Assembly: GCF_900128945.1 (NCBI RefSeq)
Contig: NZ_FQUD01000001.1
Span: forward strand, 1,663,450 to 1,727,449
Reading direction: 5' to 3'
Source of the DNA: Chryseobacterium sp. OV279
GTDB taxonomy: Bacteria > Bacteroidota > Bacteroidia > Flavobacteriales > Weeksellaceae
DNA length: 64,000 bases
Position numbers and translations under genes: made by a program. Under the pieces are notes generated by a model. That model saw only the letters and a list, made by a program, of their open reading frames with translations. It did no database searches and was not told where the DNA came from. How positions within the stretch are numbered: position 1 is the first letter of the stretch; each line of letters opens with the position of its first letter. Below are positions 53,081-61,560 of the stretch, one piece after another.

Positions 53081-53280
53081 GGCCTAGGAAGCTGTAGCGT
53101 TAAAAAAATAAATATTGTGAACGTTAAGAAAATTCTTCTGTTCGAAGCGCGAGACTATCCTCGAATCGAATACCTCATATTGAATTCGCGCAAGTTTAGA
53201 ATTTTTAGAGAACAAAATTTATTTTTAGCGGAAGATTCCAGCCTTGAACTTTTCGTTCTTTTGTTTCAAGACAAAAGGAC
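53081..53280. repeat. 200-bp dispersed repeat, copy B
   Basis: Near-identical to 37038-37238, starting GGCCTAGGAAGCTGTAGCG and ending ACAAAAGGAC. Located in the gap between the precursor terminator and the end of the LanC-like gene. Confidence 0.9.
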
Positions 53281-53314
53281 ATAAAAAATAAAAAACTTTA
53301 TGCTTGTGAGATAT

Positions 53315-53450
53315 TCGTGTCATTAGTGCAAAACATTAGTGCTATTCGTGTTTAAATTTTAAACCACAAATGGCACAAATGAGTTCACGAATATCACTAT
53401 AATGACAAATATATTAGTGTCATTAGTGCAAAACATTAGTGTAATTTGTG
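53315..53450. repeat. CACAAAT/ATTTGTG-type palindromic repeat, two units
   Basis: Two units of CATTAGTGCAAAACATTAGTG and TTTGTGTTTAAAT lie head-to-head with CCACAAATGGCACAAATGAG. They end one base before the LanC-like stop and may act as its terminator. Confidence 0.7.
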
Positions 53451-53451
53451 T

Positions 53452-55362
53452 TTAAATCATTCTTATAAAAAAGCTCTTCAGCAACTCCACAAGCTGCTCT
53501 AACACCTTCTCCTTCATCATCTCTTTATCTCCTTCTGAATATTGAAAACACTCCACCAATTCATCAATACTTAATGGGCTTTCCAACAGCTGAAGAACCG
53601 CTGCAGGAAAAGGCTCTACCAGAAGATGAAACATTTCCTGATCTGTACTATAGAAAACATTGCTGTATTTTCCAGCTTTGGAATCTTTTGTTTGATCTTC
53701 CTTCCAGTTCCATTGAGTTTCATGGATATCAATGAATTGATTACGAATGAAACGTTTTTTCTGAAGTTTGGCTTCATCATTTTCTAAAAATTTTGCCAGT
53801 TCATTTTTTAGAATCATCAGCCGGGTTTGAAAACACAGTGCTCCTTTATGTCTTTTCCGGATGTTGATTTGTACTGTTTCCAATTGATGGATGTCTGAAA
53901 TATAAACCACATCTTCTTGCGGTAAAGTACTGATGATATCTGCTAAGTTGTTTCCTAACCCTTCAATGGTCTGAGAATCATAGATAGATTCTTGAATTGA
54001 ATTGAAATTCTTTAAAATCTCAATTGTTTTAGGATAAAACCGTTCAAAAAATGCTTTTTTAACTTTAAAACCTTTAAGAATATTATGGCTCTCAGTTTCA
54101 CTGATGGGAAGTTGAGGATGAAGAATGGAATTCAAGGATTTACCCTTAATGATCGCCAATAAAGAAAGCCCGATGCCTGCTGTACCGGTCATCAGTCCAA
54201 GGTCTTCACTGTTTTGAATTCCCCATTCGGAATGCCCGTGCGATCTGCTTTTTTGTAGACCTTCCAGAACAATTTCTGTCGCAAATTCCGAGGCTTCTTT
54301 GTTGTCAAATACTTCGTTGTACTGTAACAGAAAATCGGAAAGTCCGCAATAGCCGCTGAACAGGATGTGATTTCGTTTAGATCTTGTCTTTATATCGTGC
54401 TTACATCGTTCAAATACTTTTCTACAGTCTTCTTTGTATACAGATTCAGCTGTAATTGTGAATGCCTGAATCCTAGCACTTCCAATTCCACAGGCTCCGT
54501 GCGCCCATGCATTGAGATCAAAATCTTCCTGAAGAAAAGTGTTTTTGTTCCAATCGAAAAGATTAGGGAGATGGTTCTTGGATTCTTCCCATCTTAAATC
54601 CATCCAGTTGTTTTGAGCAGGATCATAATACAGGTCTTCATATCGAAATGCCTGTTCGGCCAGCCAGATCAATTCTTCATTCTCAAAATATTTTCCAAGC
54701 TGGAGCAGACAGAATGCGATTCCTGAATTACCATGCGAAAAACCGCACAGAGAATCCATTGAAAGAAAATTGTTTCCCCACTTAATTCCAGCTTCTGCGA
54801 CGAGTGATTTTTCCAAAAGGGTAGTGATCAATGCTTCAATGTCATTAACTAATTTCTGATCTTTTGTATAGTGATAAAGGCTGGCCATAACAATTAAAAT
54901 CCCTGAAATCCCGATCAGCATATCTTCAGTCTGTTCCGTAAGTATTTTCTGTCTGTACATTTCATACAGATTCAAAGTTTGCTGGAGATACAGTTCTTTC
55001 CCAGTCACTCTGAACAGCTCTAAACCTAAGTAAATAATCCCGCTTATTCCATCGTAAAGACTGGGATTTAACAGGGTTTGATGCGTAGAATAACTGTATA
55101 CTTTTGAAAAAGCTTTTTCTGCCGTTTCCAGATAATTTTCATTTTTGGTATGTTCATGAAGCGCCAGAAAAAACCAGGCAATACCACCGGTTCCATTCCA
55201 TAAAGAAGGATTGAAAGTGAAAGAAAATTCCCCTGTTTTGGAATCGCGGGAGATTGTTTCCCAGTAAAAACCCTCATGGTCCTGTTTCATTTTTGACAGA
55301 AGGAAGTCACTGATTTCATCCAAGCCGGATTGCAGGTCATTAAGTTCTTGATTGGGTATCAT
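53452..55362 (-). CDS. LanC-like lanthipeptide cyclase homologue lacking zinc ligands, with C-terminal extension
   Basis: Protein of 636 residues. Residues 1-410 are a LanC-type alpha/alpha barrel with its repeated glycine signatures: WNGTGGIAWFF, YDGISGIIYLG, GISGILIVM, GFSHGNSGIAFCLL, WAHGACGIGSARI, SGYCGLSDFLL, TGTAGIGLSLL. The three expected zinc ligands are absent: where WCHGA should be it has WAHGA (A287), and where CHG should be it has FSG (F335-S336). Residues ~420-636 are an extra domain. Its end (FPAAVLQLLESPLSIDELVECF, then VLEQLVELLKSFFI) looks like a winged helix. Its start overlaps the small LanB gene by 23 bases. Confidence 0.9.
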   Translation of the reverse strand: MIPNQELNDLQSGLDEISDFLLSKMKQDHEGFYWETISRDSKTGEFSFTFNPSLWNGTGGIAWFFLALHEHTKNENYLETAEKAFSKVYSYSTHQTLLNPSLYDGISGIIYLGLELFRVTGKELYLQQTLNLYEMYRQKILTEQTEDMLIGISGILIVMASLYHYTKDQKLVNDIEALITTLLEKSLVAEAGIKWGNNFLSMDSLCGFSHGNSGIAFCLLQLGKYFENEELIWLAEQAFRYEDLYYDPAQNNWMDLRWEESKNHLPNLFDWNKNTFLQEDFDLNAWAHGACGIGSARIQAFTITAESVYKEDCRKVFERCKHDIKTRSKRNHILFSGYCGLSDFLLQYNEVFDNKEASEFATEIVLEGLQKSRSHGHSEWGIQNSEDLGLMTGTAGIGLSLLAIIKGKSLNSILHPQLPISETESHNILKGFKVKKAFFERFYPKTIEILKNFNSIQESIYDSQTIEGLGNNLADIISTLPQEDVVYISDIHQLETVQINIRKRHKGALCFQTRLMILKNELAKFLENDEAKLQKKRFIRNQFIDIHETQWNWKEDQTKDSKAGKYSNVFYSTDQEMFHLLVEPFPAAVLQLLESPLSIDELVECFQYSEGDKEMMKEKVLEQLVELLKSFFIRMI

Positions 55363-56215
55363 AGTCTTTTATTAGAGGAATGGTTTTCAGGATTAAAAAA
55401 AGCAGGTAGGATTCTTCAGCATTGACAATTCCCAGCCGGTTATTGGTCATGTGAATAAAGCTGAGGAGCACTTCATCTACTACTTCCGAAGATAATTGAG
55501 CCTGAGTGTAGTCTTTCCAAACTTTTTCATTCACTTCCAGAAACTGCTGTAGAAAGGGATCGGTGGTAGTATCCAATGAGTTCCAGAATTCCTCAATACT
55601 TTCCTGCAGTACATTTTGATAAGCTTCAAACTGTTGTTGAAAAGCAGATAGCACCGTCTTTCGGTTTTGCTCCTGTTCATCCGGATTATCGCAAAAAGGG
55701 ACCGGAAGCCAGCTTTGGACAAATTTATCACAGAGTTGTTGGCTATAGTTTCTGGAAAGCCGCAAACCTTTAAAAAATGCAAAGTGTGTTTTCAGGGCGA
55801 GAAGGTATCTTTCTGAAGCGGTTAATGGGTCATTTTGCATCAAATGATGCAGAACAAACCGGGATGATGCCCAGAACTGATCTTCAGCATATTTGATGGT
55901 ATTGGCGTTGCCATATCTTTCTGTTTCCGGAATGTATTCTGCCTGCTTCAATTCCAGATGAACTTCGTTAAGATGTTCATATTCTGAGATATGTTCGTTT
56001 AAAATCGCGAGAAATAAAGTGGATTCTTCAGCATTTAAAAGTAATCGTAATCGGATGTGATAACCGTTTTCAAAATATCGGATAAAGAAAAACTTTACTT
56101 CTTTTTCCAGTTTTTCATTCATATCCAAAATAGAGGGATGTACGATTTCTTTCAGGAGATCATCCGCATTCCCGATGTGATAGATGTAGTAGGTTTTCCA
56201 GTGTTTTTGCATCAT
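55340..56215 (-). CDS. Small LanB: SpaB_C-type dehydratase domain (thiopeptide-type)
   Basis: Protein of 291 residues forming the glutamate-elimination half of a class I dehydratase. The start HWKTYYIYHIGNADDLLKEIV, the FFFIRYFENGYHIRLRLLL block and the tail NRLGIVNAEESYLLFLILKT are typical of the SpaB_C domain. In most lanthipeptide clusters it is fused to the larger part; here it is a separate gene directly after it (one base between), as in the pinensin cluster. Confidence 0.92.
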   Translation of the reverse strand: MMQKHWKTYYIYHIGNADDLLKEIVHPSILDMNEKLEKEVKFFFIRYFENGYHIRLRLLLNAEESTLFLAILNEHISEYEHLNEVHLELKQAEYIPETERYGNANTIKYAEDQFWASSRFVLHHLMQNDPLTASERYLLALKTHFAFFKGLRLSRNYSQQLCDKFVQSWLPVPFCDNPDEQEQNRKTVLSAFQQQFEAYQNVLQESIEEFWNSLDTTTDPFLQQFLEVNEKVWKDYTQAQLSSEVVDEVLLSFIHMTNNRLGIVNAEESYLLFLILKTIPLIKDYDTQSRT

Positions 56216-56216
56216 T

Positions 56217-58874
56217 CTACAAATTATACCATTGGATTAAATGTTCAGCAACTCTTTCCTGAGAGCTATTCACAGAGGGCAAGGCTTCTTCCATATAGAT
56301 GTAAGAACCGGCTCTGTTTAAAAGTTTGATAAACAGCTGGAACAGTAAAGGCTGTTCAAAATCTATACATTGTGGCTTGTAGTCATCTCTGGTTCCGGTC
56401 GTTTTTTCAGAGGACAGATCTTCAGGAATGTTGGATGACTGCAAATAAAGAAAAACAGAGGAAGGCAAATTGTTTTGCGAAAGCCATTGATGAAAACGTA
56501 AAAAATAGATGCTGCTATTTTCATCTTTATTTTGACGGGGAATCACGTTGAGATTGATCAGCCATCCTTTACGCCGCAGGACAAGTTTCTCTTCAAAAAC
56601 CATTCGAGGAAATATTTGAATATCCTGACTTTTAAACTGTTTGGAATAATGATTATCAATCGTTTTAATCAATGGAAAATAACTCACATAGGTACAGGGA
56701 TTGAACAGGGACATCAGCTGATAAAGATTGGATCTGTTCGTGATGGTTTCCAGGCACAGGTCAAAAGCATAGACTTCTTTTTTTAGAACGGTATCCATCA
56801 GAAAAACCGAATCATTATCGGCATTGTATCCAACAGATATTCTGTCCAAAGGAATTTGCTGAGACTTTTTCATCTGTGTATTGGAAGCGGGCATTTTCAC
56901 TTCATGATCAAGCAATGGCGGATGAATATTGGCATTAAAACTGGAATCATCATTAAGTTCGATAAGAAGCTGATCGGGAAATAAACGATTGTTGTGATGC
57001 CTGTGTTCTTCGGAAATTTCAGAATCAAATAAATGAAGAAATCTACCGCTCATTTTTCCCATTCCCTGCATCAGTCCGTTTACCACAGCTTTAGTTCCTG
57101 TTTCTGCCTGTTGATCAAAAAACTGAAGAAATGCTGAACCTGTCGGCGCAGAGTTATCGGATAAAGGAAGTTGGTCTAAGTTTTTCCTTTTAATCTGTAT
57201 TTCATCAGACTGCTGTTCTTCCAACTGAAGATCTTTGCAGAAAATTTCAGACCATATGTTTTCCTGCTTCGGGCTGTCTTCCGTTTCAGATTCATTTTTA
57301 TAACGGTAATATTCATGATAAAAAGTGACCAGAGAAACCTGCTGATCCTTGCTGTAAGTGGAGAGAAAGAATTCCTTAACGTTCTTTTTTTCCGTACCCC
57401 GGATGTCGAAAGCAGTTAAACGGCTGGTCAGATCAGATAATAATTGACCCAATTCATTAACTGTACTTTCATCGACCGTATTGATTTGATCAGTGTAAGC
57501 ATCTTCGTAAATAAAACCTTCCTGCCTGTAATCGACCGGGATGTAAGGAAGCTTTTCAAAACCCTCTCCGTTCCTGTATTTTTCGAGAATATCATCAAGT
57601 ACATTTTTGATTTCCTCTTTCGGAAGTTTAACGATGCCGGCCTGATTTTCAAGGTCTGAAATAGTGCTGTCAAAAATCTTTGAGGTATTGTTCAAAAGAA
57701 GCTCCCGGGAAAAAAGATCTGCAGTTACAAATTTATTTTTGGCCTCTTGCAGTATGAGAACAAGCTCGTAAACCTGCGCCGCAGCTTCATTCGTTGTTTT
57801 GTATTGCTCAAGAAATGTTAAAAGGTGTGTATCCCAGTCCGGATCAATCTCAGAACATTCCAAAGTCAGTTCCAGAAATCCTGAATCAATCAGTTTTAAG
57901 ATATAATGCCGTAATTCTGAAACATCCGCTTCAATTTGATTGGAAAGAAGTTCAATGAAGGACGACAGAGAAATATTTTCTTCTGAATGATGGATCAGAT
58001 CTTTGATATACTGATTAACAGGTGTCGCCTGAATTTCCTGGAAAACCTCAATATTAGCACAATTCATGAGAAAACTGAACCTGCCTTCATGTTCTGTAAT
58101 ACTGCTGTTGGTATTCACAAACAGTAATCCCTGAAGATATGGATGTCTTTCCATGAGCTTTTTGATGCGTTTTAACAGTTTATTGTTCAGTCTTATTTTA
58201 CAGTTTACAATGCCCGGCACTGATGAAATAGGTGATTGATTATCCGGAACCATTTGGGTAAGGCCTAAATACGTAAATGTGCTGAATGGAGATGTTTTAT
58301 AAGTCATCCGGGTAAGATAACGCAGCACACTGAATTCAATGCGTTCGCTGTCTTTATTGCGTGATTGTACATCTGCATTGGTAAAACTATCCAGCTGTTC
58401 ATACAGATCTTTACTCGAAAGCAAAACTCCGTTTCTGAACGCATATTCTTCGGTCAGCTTTTGAATATTGTGTCGGTGAGTCCATAGATAATCATTGAAA
58501 TATTTCTCCCAATACTGCCCGAATTCCCTGCATTTTTCACCTGCATTCAGCCATTCTTCCCAGGTTTCTTTGAAAGCATTAAAAGTTTCTGCAGGTATTT
58601 TCTGTAACAAAGCACTAGCGTTGGATCGCCTATTGTACACCGAGCGTTTCAGATTGAGCAGCAGCTTTCGTTCCTGATCATCAGATGCCTGTTGAATAAG
58701 CGTAAACATTTCATCACACAGCTTTTCATTACAATGCTGATCATGCTCAATAGACGTTTGCCATTGATTCCATTGATTTTTAATTTCCGGGATTTTCAGT
58801 GCATTCAGGCTTTGTACGGGTAAAGCGGCATACCGTGTAAAAATGTGGGGTAAAATAGTCAGGCTCATGTTCAA
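56217..58874 (-). CDS. Large LanB: lantibiotic dehydratase N-terminal (glutamylation) domain
   Basis: Protein of 885 residues. The N-terminal LanB motif FSVLRYLTRMTYKTSPFSTFTYLG is near 180-210, the winged-helix part that recognises leaders lies near 310-340 (SLSSFIELLSNQIEADVSELRHYILKLIDSGFL), and VGYNADNDSVFLMD follows in the second half. It uses glutamyl-tRNA to activate Ser/Thr residues in the core (known mechanism). No SpaB_C part is fused, so it needs the small LanB. Confidence 0.93.
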   Translation of the reverse strand: MNMSLTILPHIFTRYAALPVQSLNALKIPEIKNQWNQWQTSIEHDQHCNEKLCDEMFTLIQQASDDQERKLLLNLKRSVYNRRSNASALLQKIPAETFNAFKETWEEWLNAGEKCREFGQYWEKYFNDYLWTHRHNIQKLTEEYAFRNGVLLSSKDLYEQLDSFTNADVQSRNKDSERIEFSVLRYLTRMTYKTSPFSTFTYLGLTQMVPDNQSPISSVPGIVNCKIRLNNKLLKRIKKLMERHPYLQGLLFVNTNSSITEHEGRFSFLMNCANIEVFQEIQATPVNQYIKDLIHHSEENISLSSFIELLSNQIEADVSELRHYILKLIDSGFLELTLECSEIDPDWDTHLLTFLEQYKTTNEAAAQVYELVLILQEAKNKFVTADLFSRELLLNNTSKIFDSTISDLENQAGIVKLPKEEIKNVLDDILEKYRNGEGFEKLPYIPVDYRQEGFIYEDAYTDQINTVDESTVNELGQLLSDLTSRLTAFDIRGTEKKNVKEFFLSTYSKDQQVSLVTFYHEYYRYKNESETEDSPKQENIWSEIFCKDLQLEEQQSDEIQIKRKNLDQLPLSDNSAPTGSAFLQFFDQQAETGTKAVVNGLMQGMGKMSGRFLHLFDSEISEEHRHHNNRLFPDQLLIELNDDSSFNANIHPPLLDHEVKMPASNTQMKKSQQIPLDRISVGYNADNDSVFLMDTVLKKEVYAFDLCLETITNRSNLYQLMSLFNPCTYVSYFPLIKTIDNHYSKQFKSQDIQIFPRMVFEEKLVLRRKGWLINLNVIPRQNKDENSSIYFLRFHQWLSQNNLPSSVFLYLQSSNIPEDLSSEKTTGTRDDYKPQCIDFEQPLLFQLFIKLLNRAGSYIYMEEALPSVNSSQERVAEHLIQWYNL

Positions 58875-58877
58875 AAT

Positions 58878-61103
58878 TTATTTTCCGAGTTCAAGTTGAT
58901 TTTTAACTAAGTGATAATAAGCTCCCTTTGATTGGGTTAAGGTTTCATGCGTGCCCTGCTCAACAATATGTCCTTTATCCAGCACGATGATATTATCTGC
59001 ATGGACTACCGTACTTAACCTGTGGGCAACAATCACGACTGTTCTGCCCTGAAAAAATCGGTTTAGGTTTTCAACGATCAGTCTTTCGTTGTTGGCATCG
59101 AGAGAATTGGTGGCTTCATCCATAAATATATAATCCGGCTGGCGGTAGATGAGTCGCGCGATAAGGAGTCGCTGTTTTTGCCCTTCACTGAGTCCGGTTC
59201 CTTCACTTCCAATCTGGGTTTCATACGAAAAGGGAAGGCTTTCAATGAACTCCTGCATATTGACCATTTTACAGGCATTTTTTACCCTGATCATATCTTT
59301 TTCCGGACTTCCTACCCAGATATTTCCGGCGATGGTGTCTGTAAAAAGGAAAGAATCCTGCATGACGGCTCCACATTGTCTCCGCAAGCTTCTGGCATTA
59401 ATAATCTTGAGATCCTGCCCGCAGAAAGTAATCACTCCCTTCGTGGTATTAAAAAATTTAAGCAGCAGTTTTAACAATGTAGTTTTTCCGCTCCCGCTCA
59501 TTCCTACAATAGCGGTTACTTTTCCGGCAGGAATAGTTAATGATACATTATGCAGTACATCGGGGGACAATTTTCCATACCGGAAACTAACATCCATTAA
59601 TTCGATGGAGCCTGAATTTCCTTTATGTAAATCCAGAGTAGAGTGAGCATCTTCAGTTTCTTCGTATTCCACTTCTGAAATACGCTGCAGACTGAATTTG
59701 GCGGTTTGCATGGAGCGTATAAAATCTGAAAGCTGGTTGACCGTACCGTTTAATGAACCATACATATACGTAATAGCAAGCATAGCTCCAAGAGTCAGAC
59801 TGCCGTTAATGACCAGAGAAGCGGTTAAAAAAGTAGTTAGTACACCAGTGGTTTCATTGATAAAAAGAGCTACACCCTGTATTCTTTGATCCAGTTTCAG
59901 GTTTTCCATTTTCACTTGGTAGGTTTCTTCCTGCATGGTTTTCCATAACTGGTTTTTTTCCTGCTCTGCTCCGGTTAGCCTTATTTCTGTCATCGCTTCG
60001 AAGGTTTCAATCTGGTGGCGCTGAGCGTTCGCAAGAAGGCTGAAAGTCCGCTGATCCAGACGTCGTCTTTTCTCTTCAAAAAGATTGGTCCAAAGCACAC
60101 TTATCGTACTGGCCGCAAGAAACAGGACGAAAAGTTTCCAGTTATAATAGCATAACAACCCACCATTAACGATAAGAATGATAATGGAAAGTCCGGCGCT
60201 TACGCAGTTTTTAGTCAGAAATTCCTCTACACGCTGGTTATCGTAGATCCTCTGTAAATTGTCTCCACTGCTTCTGTATTCAAAGAAAGAAAGCTTAAGC
60301 TGCATGAGTTTGTCTACGAATTCGTAGATAAGTTTGATACTGATATTCATACCTAACTTAAAAAGAATCCGACTCCGAAAGAAATCGGTTAAAATTCTCC
60401 CTGTAAACAAGAGAAGCTGTCCTGCACAGATCAGAGATAATATTCCGATGTCCTTTTTAGAAACCGCCTGATCTACCACAGCCTGAGTTAATAATGGAAT
60501 AGCCAGTGTCAAAAGAGTAGCTGCCAAAAGCGCGGCTATGACATAAGAAATACTCCTGTGGTCATTGATCTTTTTCAGTAAAGAAAAGAGGCTGACCGAT
60601 GGATCCGGCTGATCTTTAATTTGATTAAAGATTTCTGTCTGCTCAACAAATATGGCGATTCCTTTATTTTCCTGTCCGGGACCTATCCAGTGCTCCATAA
60701 AATCATGGATGGTATAGCGCATATTCTTTCCCAATGCGGGATTTCCGACGTAAGCATGTTTCTCAGTAAGATGCCACAGCACGACGAAATGGTTATGATC
60801 CCAGTGAAGGATGCAGGGGAGTGGTGCTTTTTCAGACAAGATCTCCAGACTGAGTTCAGCTGCTAATGTTTTGAGTCCAAGCTGTTCTGTCGCGTGGGTA
60901 ATTCCGGAGACGGAAGTTCCCTGGCTTCGTACATCGCACAGGTCTCGCAGATGATTTAATGACAGTTCTTTTCCGTAATAGGCGGTAATCATTTTTAGGC
61001 AGGTCGGTCCGCAGTCCATGGTGTCCAGCTGCCGGAAAAAAGGGTAGTGTTTTCCTTTAAAATAAGAGGAAATTCGTTTCAGTACTTTATTCTCCATTGT
61101 CAT
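58878..61103 (-). CDS. LanT: peptidase C39-containing ABC transporter
   Basis: Protein of 741 residues. C39 peptidase at 15-140: C31 in MDCGPTCLKM, H105 in NHFVVLW; the third residue is N121 (GNPALG), where Asp is usual. Transmembrane domain at about 160-460, ATPase at about 500-741: Walker A GMSGSGKTT, signature LSEGQKQR, Walker B IFMDEATNSLD, H loop VAHRLST. It should cut the leader behind Gly34 and export the core. First gene of the operon; a -7 box is not clear but two Fur-family boxes are upstream. Start may be M3 (61097). Confidence 0.93.
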   Translation of the reverse strand: MTMENKVLKRISSYFKGKHYPFFRQLDTMDCGPTCLKMITAYYGKELSLNHLRDLCDVRSQGTSVSGITHATEQLGLKTLAAELSLEILSEKAPLPCILHWDHNHFVVLWHLTEKHAYVGNPALGKNMRYTIHDFMEHWIGPGQENKGIAIFVEQTEIFNQIKDQPDPSVSLFSLLKKINDHRSISYVIAALLAATLLTLAIPLLTQAVVDQAVSKKDIGILSLICAGQLLLFTGRILTDFFRSRILFKLGMNISIKLIYEFVDKLMQLKLSFFEYRSSGDNLQRIYDNQRVEEFLTKNCVSAGLSIIILIVNGGLLCYYNWKLFVLFLAASTISVLWTNLFEEKRRRLDQRTFSLLANAQRHQIETFEAMTEIRLTGAEQEKNQLWKTMQEETYQVKMENLKLDQRIQGVALFINETTGVLTTFLTASLVINGSLTLGAMLAITYMYGSLNGTVNQLSDFIRSMQTAKFSLQRISEVEYEETEDAHSTLDLHKGNSGSIELMDVSFRYGKLSPDVLHNVSLTIPAGKVTAIVGMSGSGKTTLLKLLLKFFNTTKGVITFCGQDLKIINARSLRRQCGAVMQDSFLFTDTIAGNIWVGSPEKDMIRVKNACKMVNMQEFIESLPFSYETQIGSEGTGLSEGQKQRLLIARLIYRQPDYIFMDEATNSLDANNERLIVENLNRFFQGRTVVIVAHRLSTVVHADNIIVLDKGHIVEQGTHETLTQSKGAYYHLVKNQLELGK

Positions 61104-61142
61104 TCATCCTACGTTGGGTTGGTTGAGTATAAATTTTAAAAT

Positions 61143-61157
61143 CGCAATATTGTTGCT
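61143..61157. promoter_or_regulatory. Fur-family box, distal to LanT
   Basis: CGCAAT-ATT-GTTGCT, 9 of 12 positions, itself palindromic. Confidence 0.5.
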
Positions 61158-61159
61158 AA

Positions 61160-61174
61160 TGCAATTATGTTGCA
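61160..61174. promoter_or_regulatory. Fur-family box, strong copy before LanT
   Basis: TGCAAT-TAT-GTTGCA, 11 of 12 positions. Centre-to-centre distance to the box at 61143 is 17 bases, so two dimers could bind side by side. Confidence 0.7.
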
Positions 61175-61526
61175 ATTTATAAAAAATAACAGTACCAGCG
61201 TTTATTTCTTCAATTAAATCTGAAGATTTTGATCATTGAATGTTTGGCTTTATTTAAAAGGCTGAAAAAGAAATACGTTTGAACGGAAGTCCGAAGTGAG
61301 AAAAACTGGGAGTATTAGAAATATTCTGATGAAGGGAATGGATATATAATAAGTTTAATATTTCTCGCGGATTAATCAGATGATGCAGATTTTTCCTTTT
61401 AATCTGCTATATCCGTATCATCTGCGAGAGCATATTATTTTTGCTTAGTTCAAATTTTACGTCTGATTTGAAAGGCATGAAATATCTTTAAGAATACAGA
61501 CTCTGTAGATATAAAGGAGTGGAAAA
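61175..61526. other. Gene-free gap with an imperfect inverted repeat
   Basis: TCTCGCGGATTAATCAGATG near 61356 is roughly complementary to CCGTATCATCTGCGAGAG near 61415, with about 30-base arms. No gene is seen. Confidence 0.4.
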
Positions 61527-61556
61527 TAAAAACTCCCGAAATTTTCGGGAGTTTTT
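61527..61556 (-). terminator. Terminator of the DUF4377 gene
   Basis: AAAAACTCCCGAAA and its complement form a nearly perfect stem; the minus-strand side ends in a T run. Confidence 0.9.
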
Positions 61557-61560
61557 GGTC

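Noticed and set aside
52994..53284. Plus-strand ORF of 96 residues after the precursor
   Set aside because: It runs through the 200-bp dispersed repeat; the other copy at 37038 has changes that do not keep this frame well.
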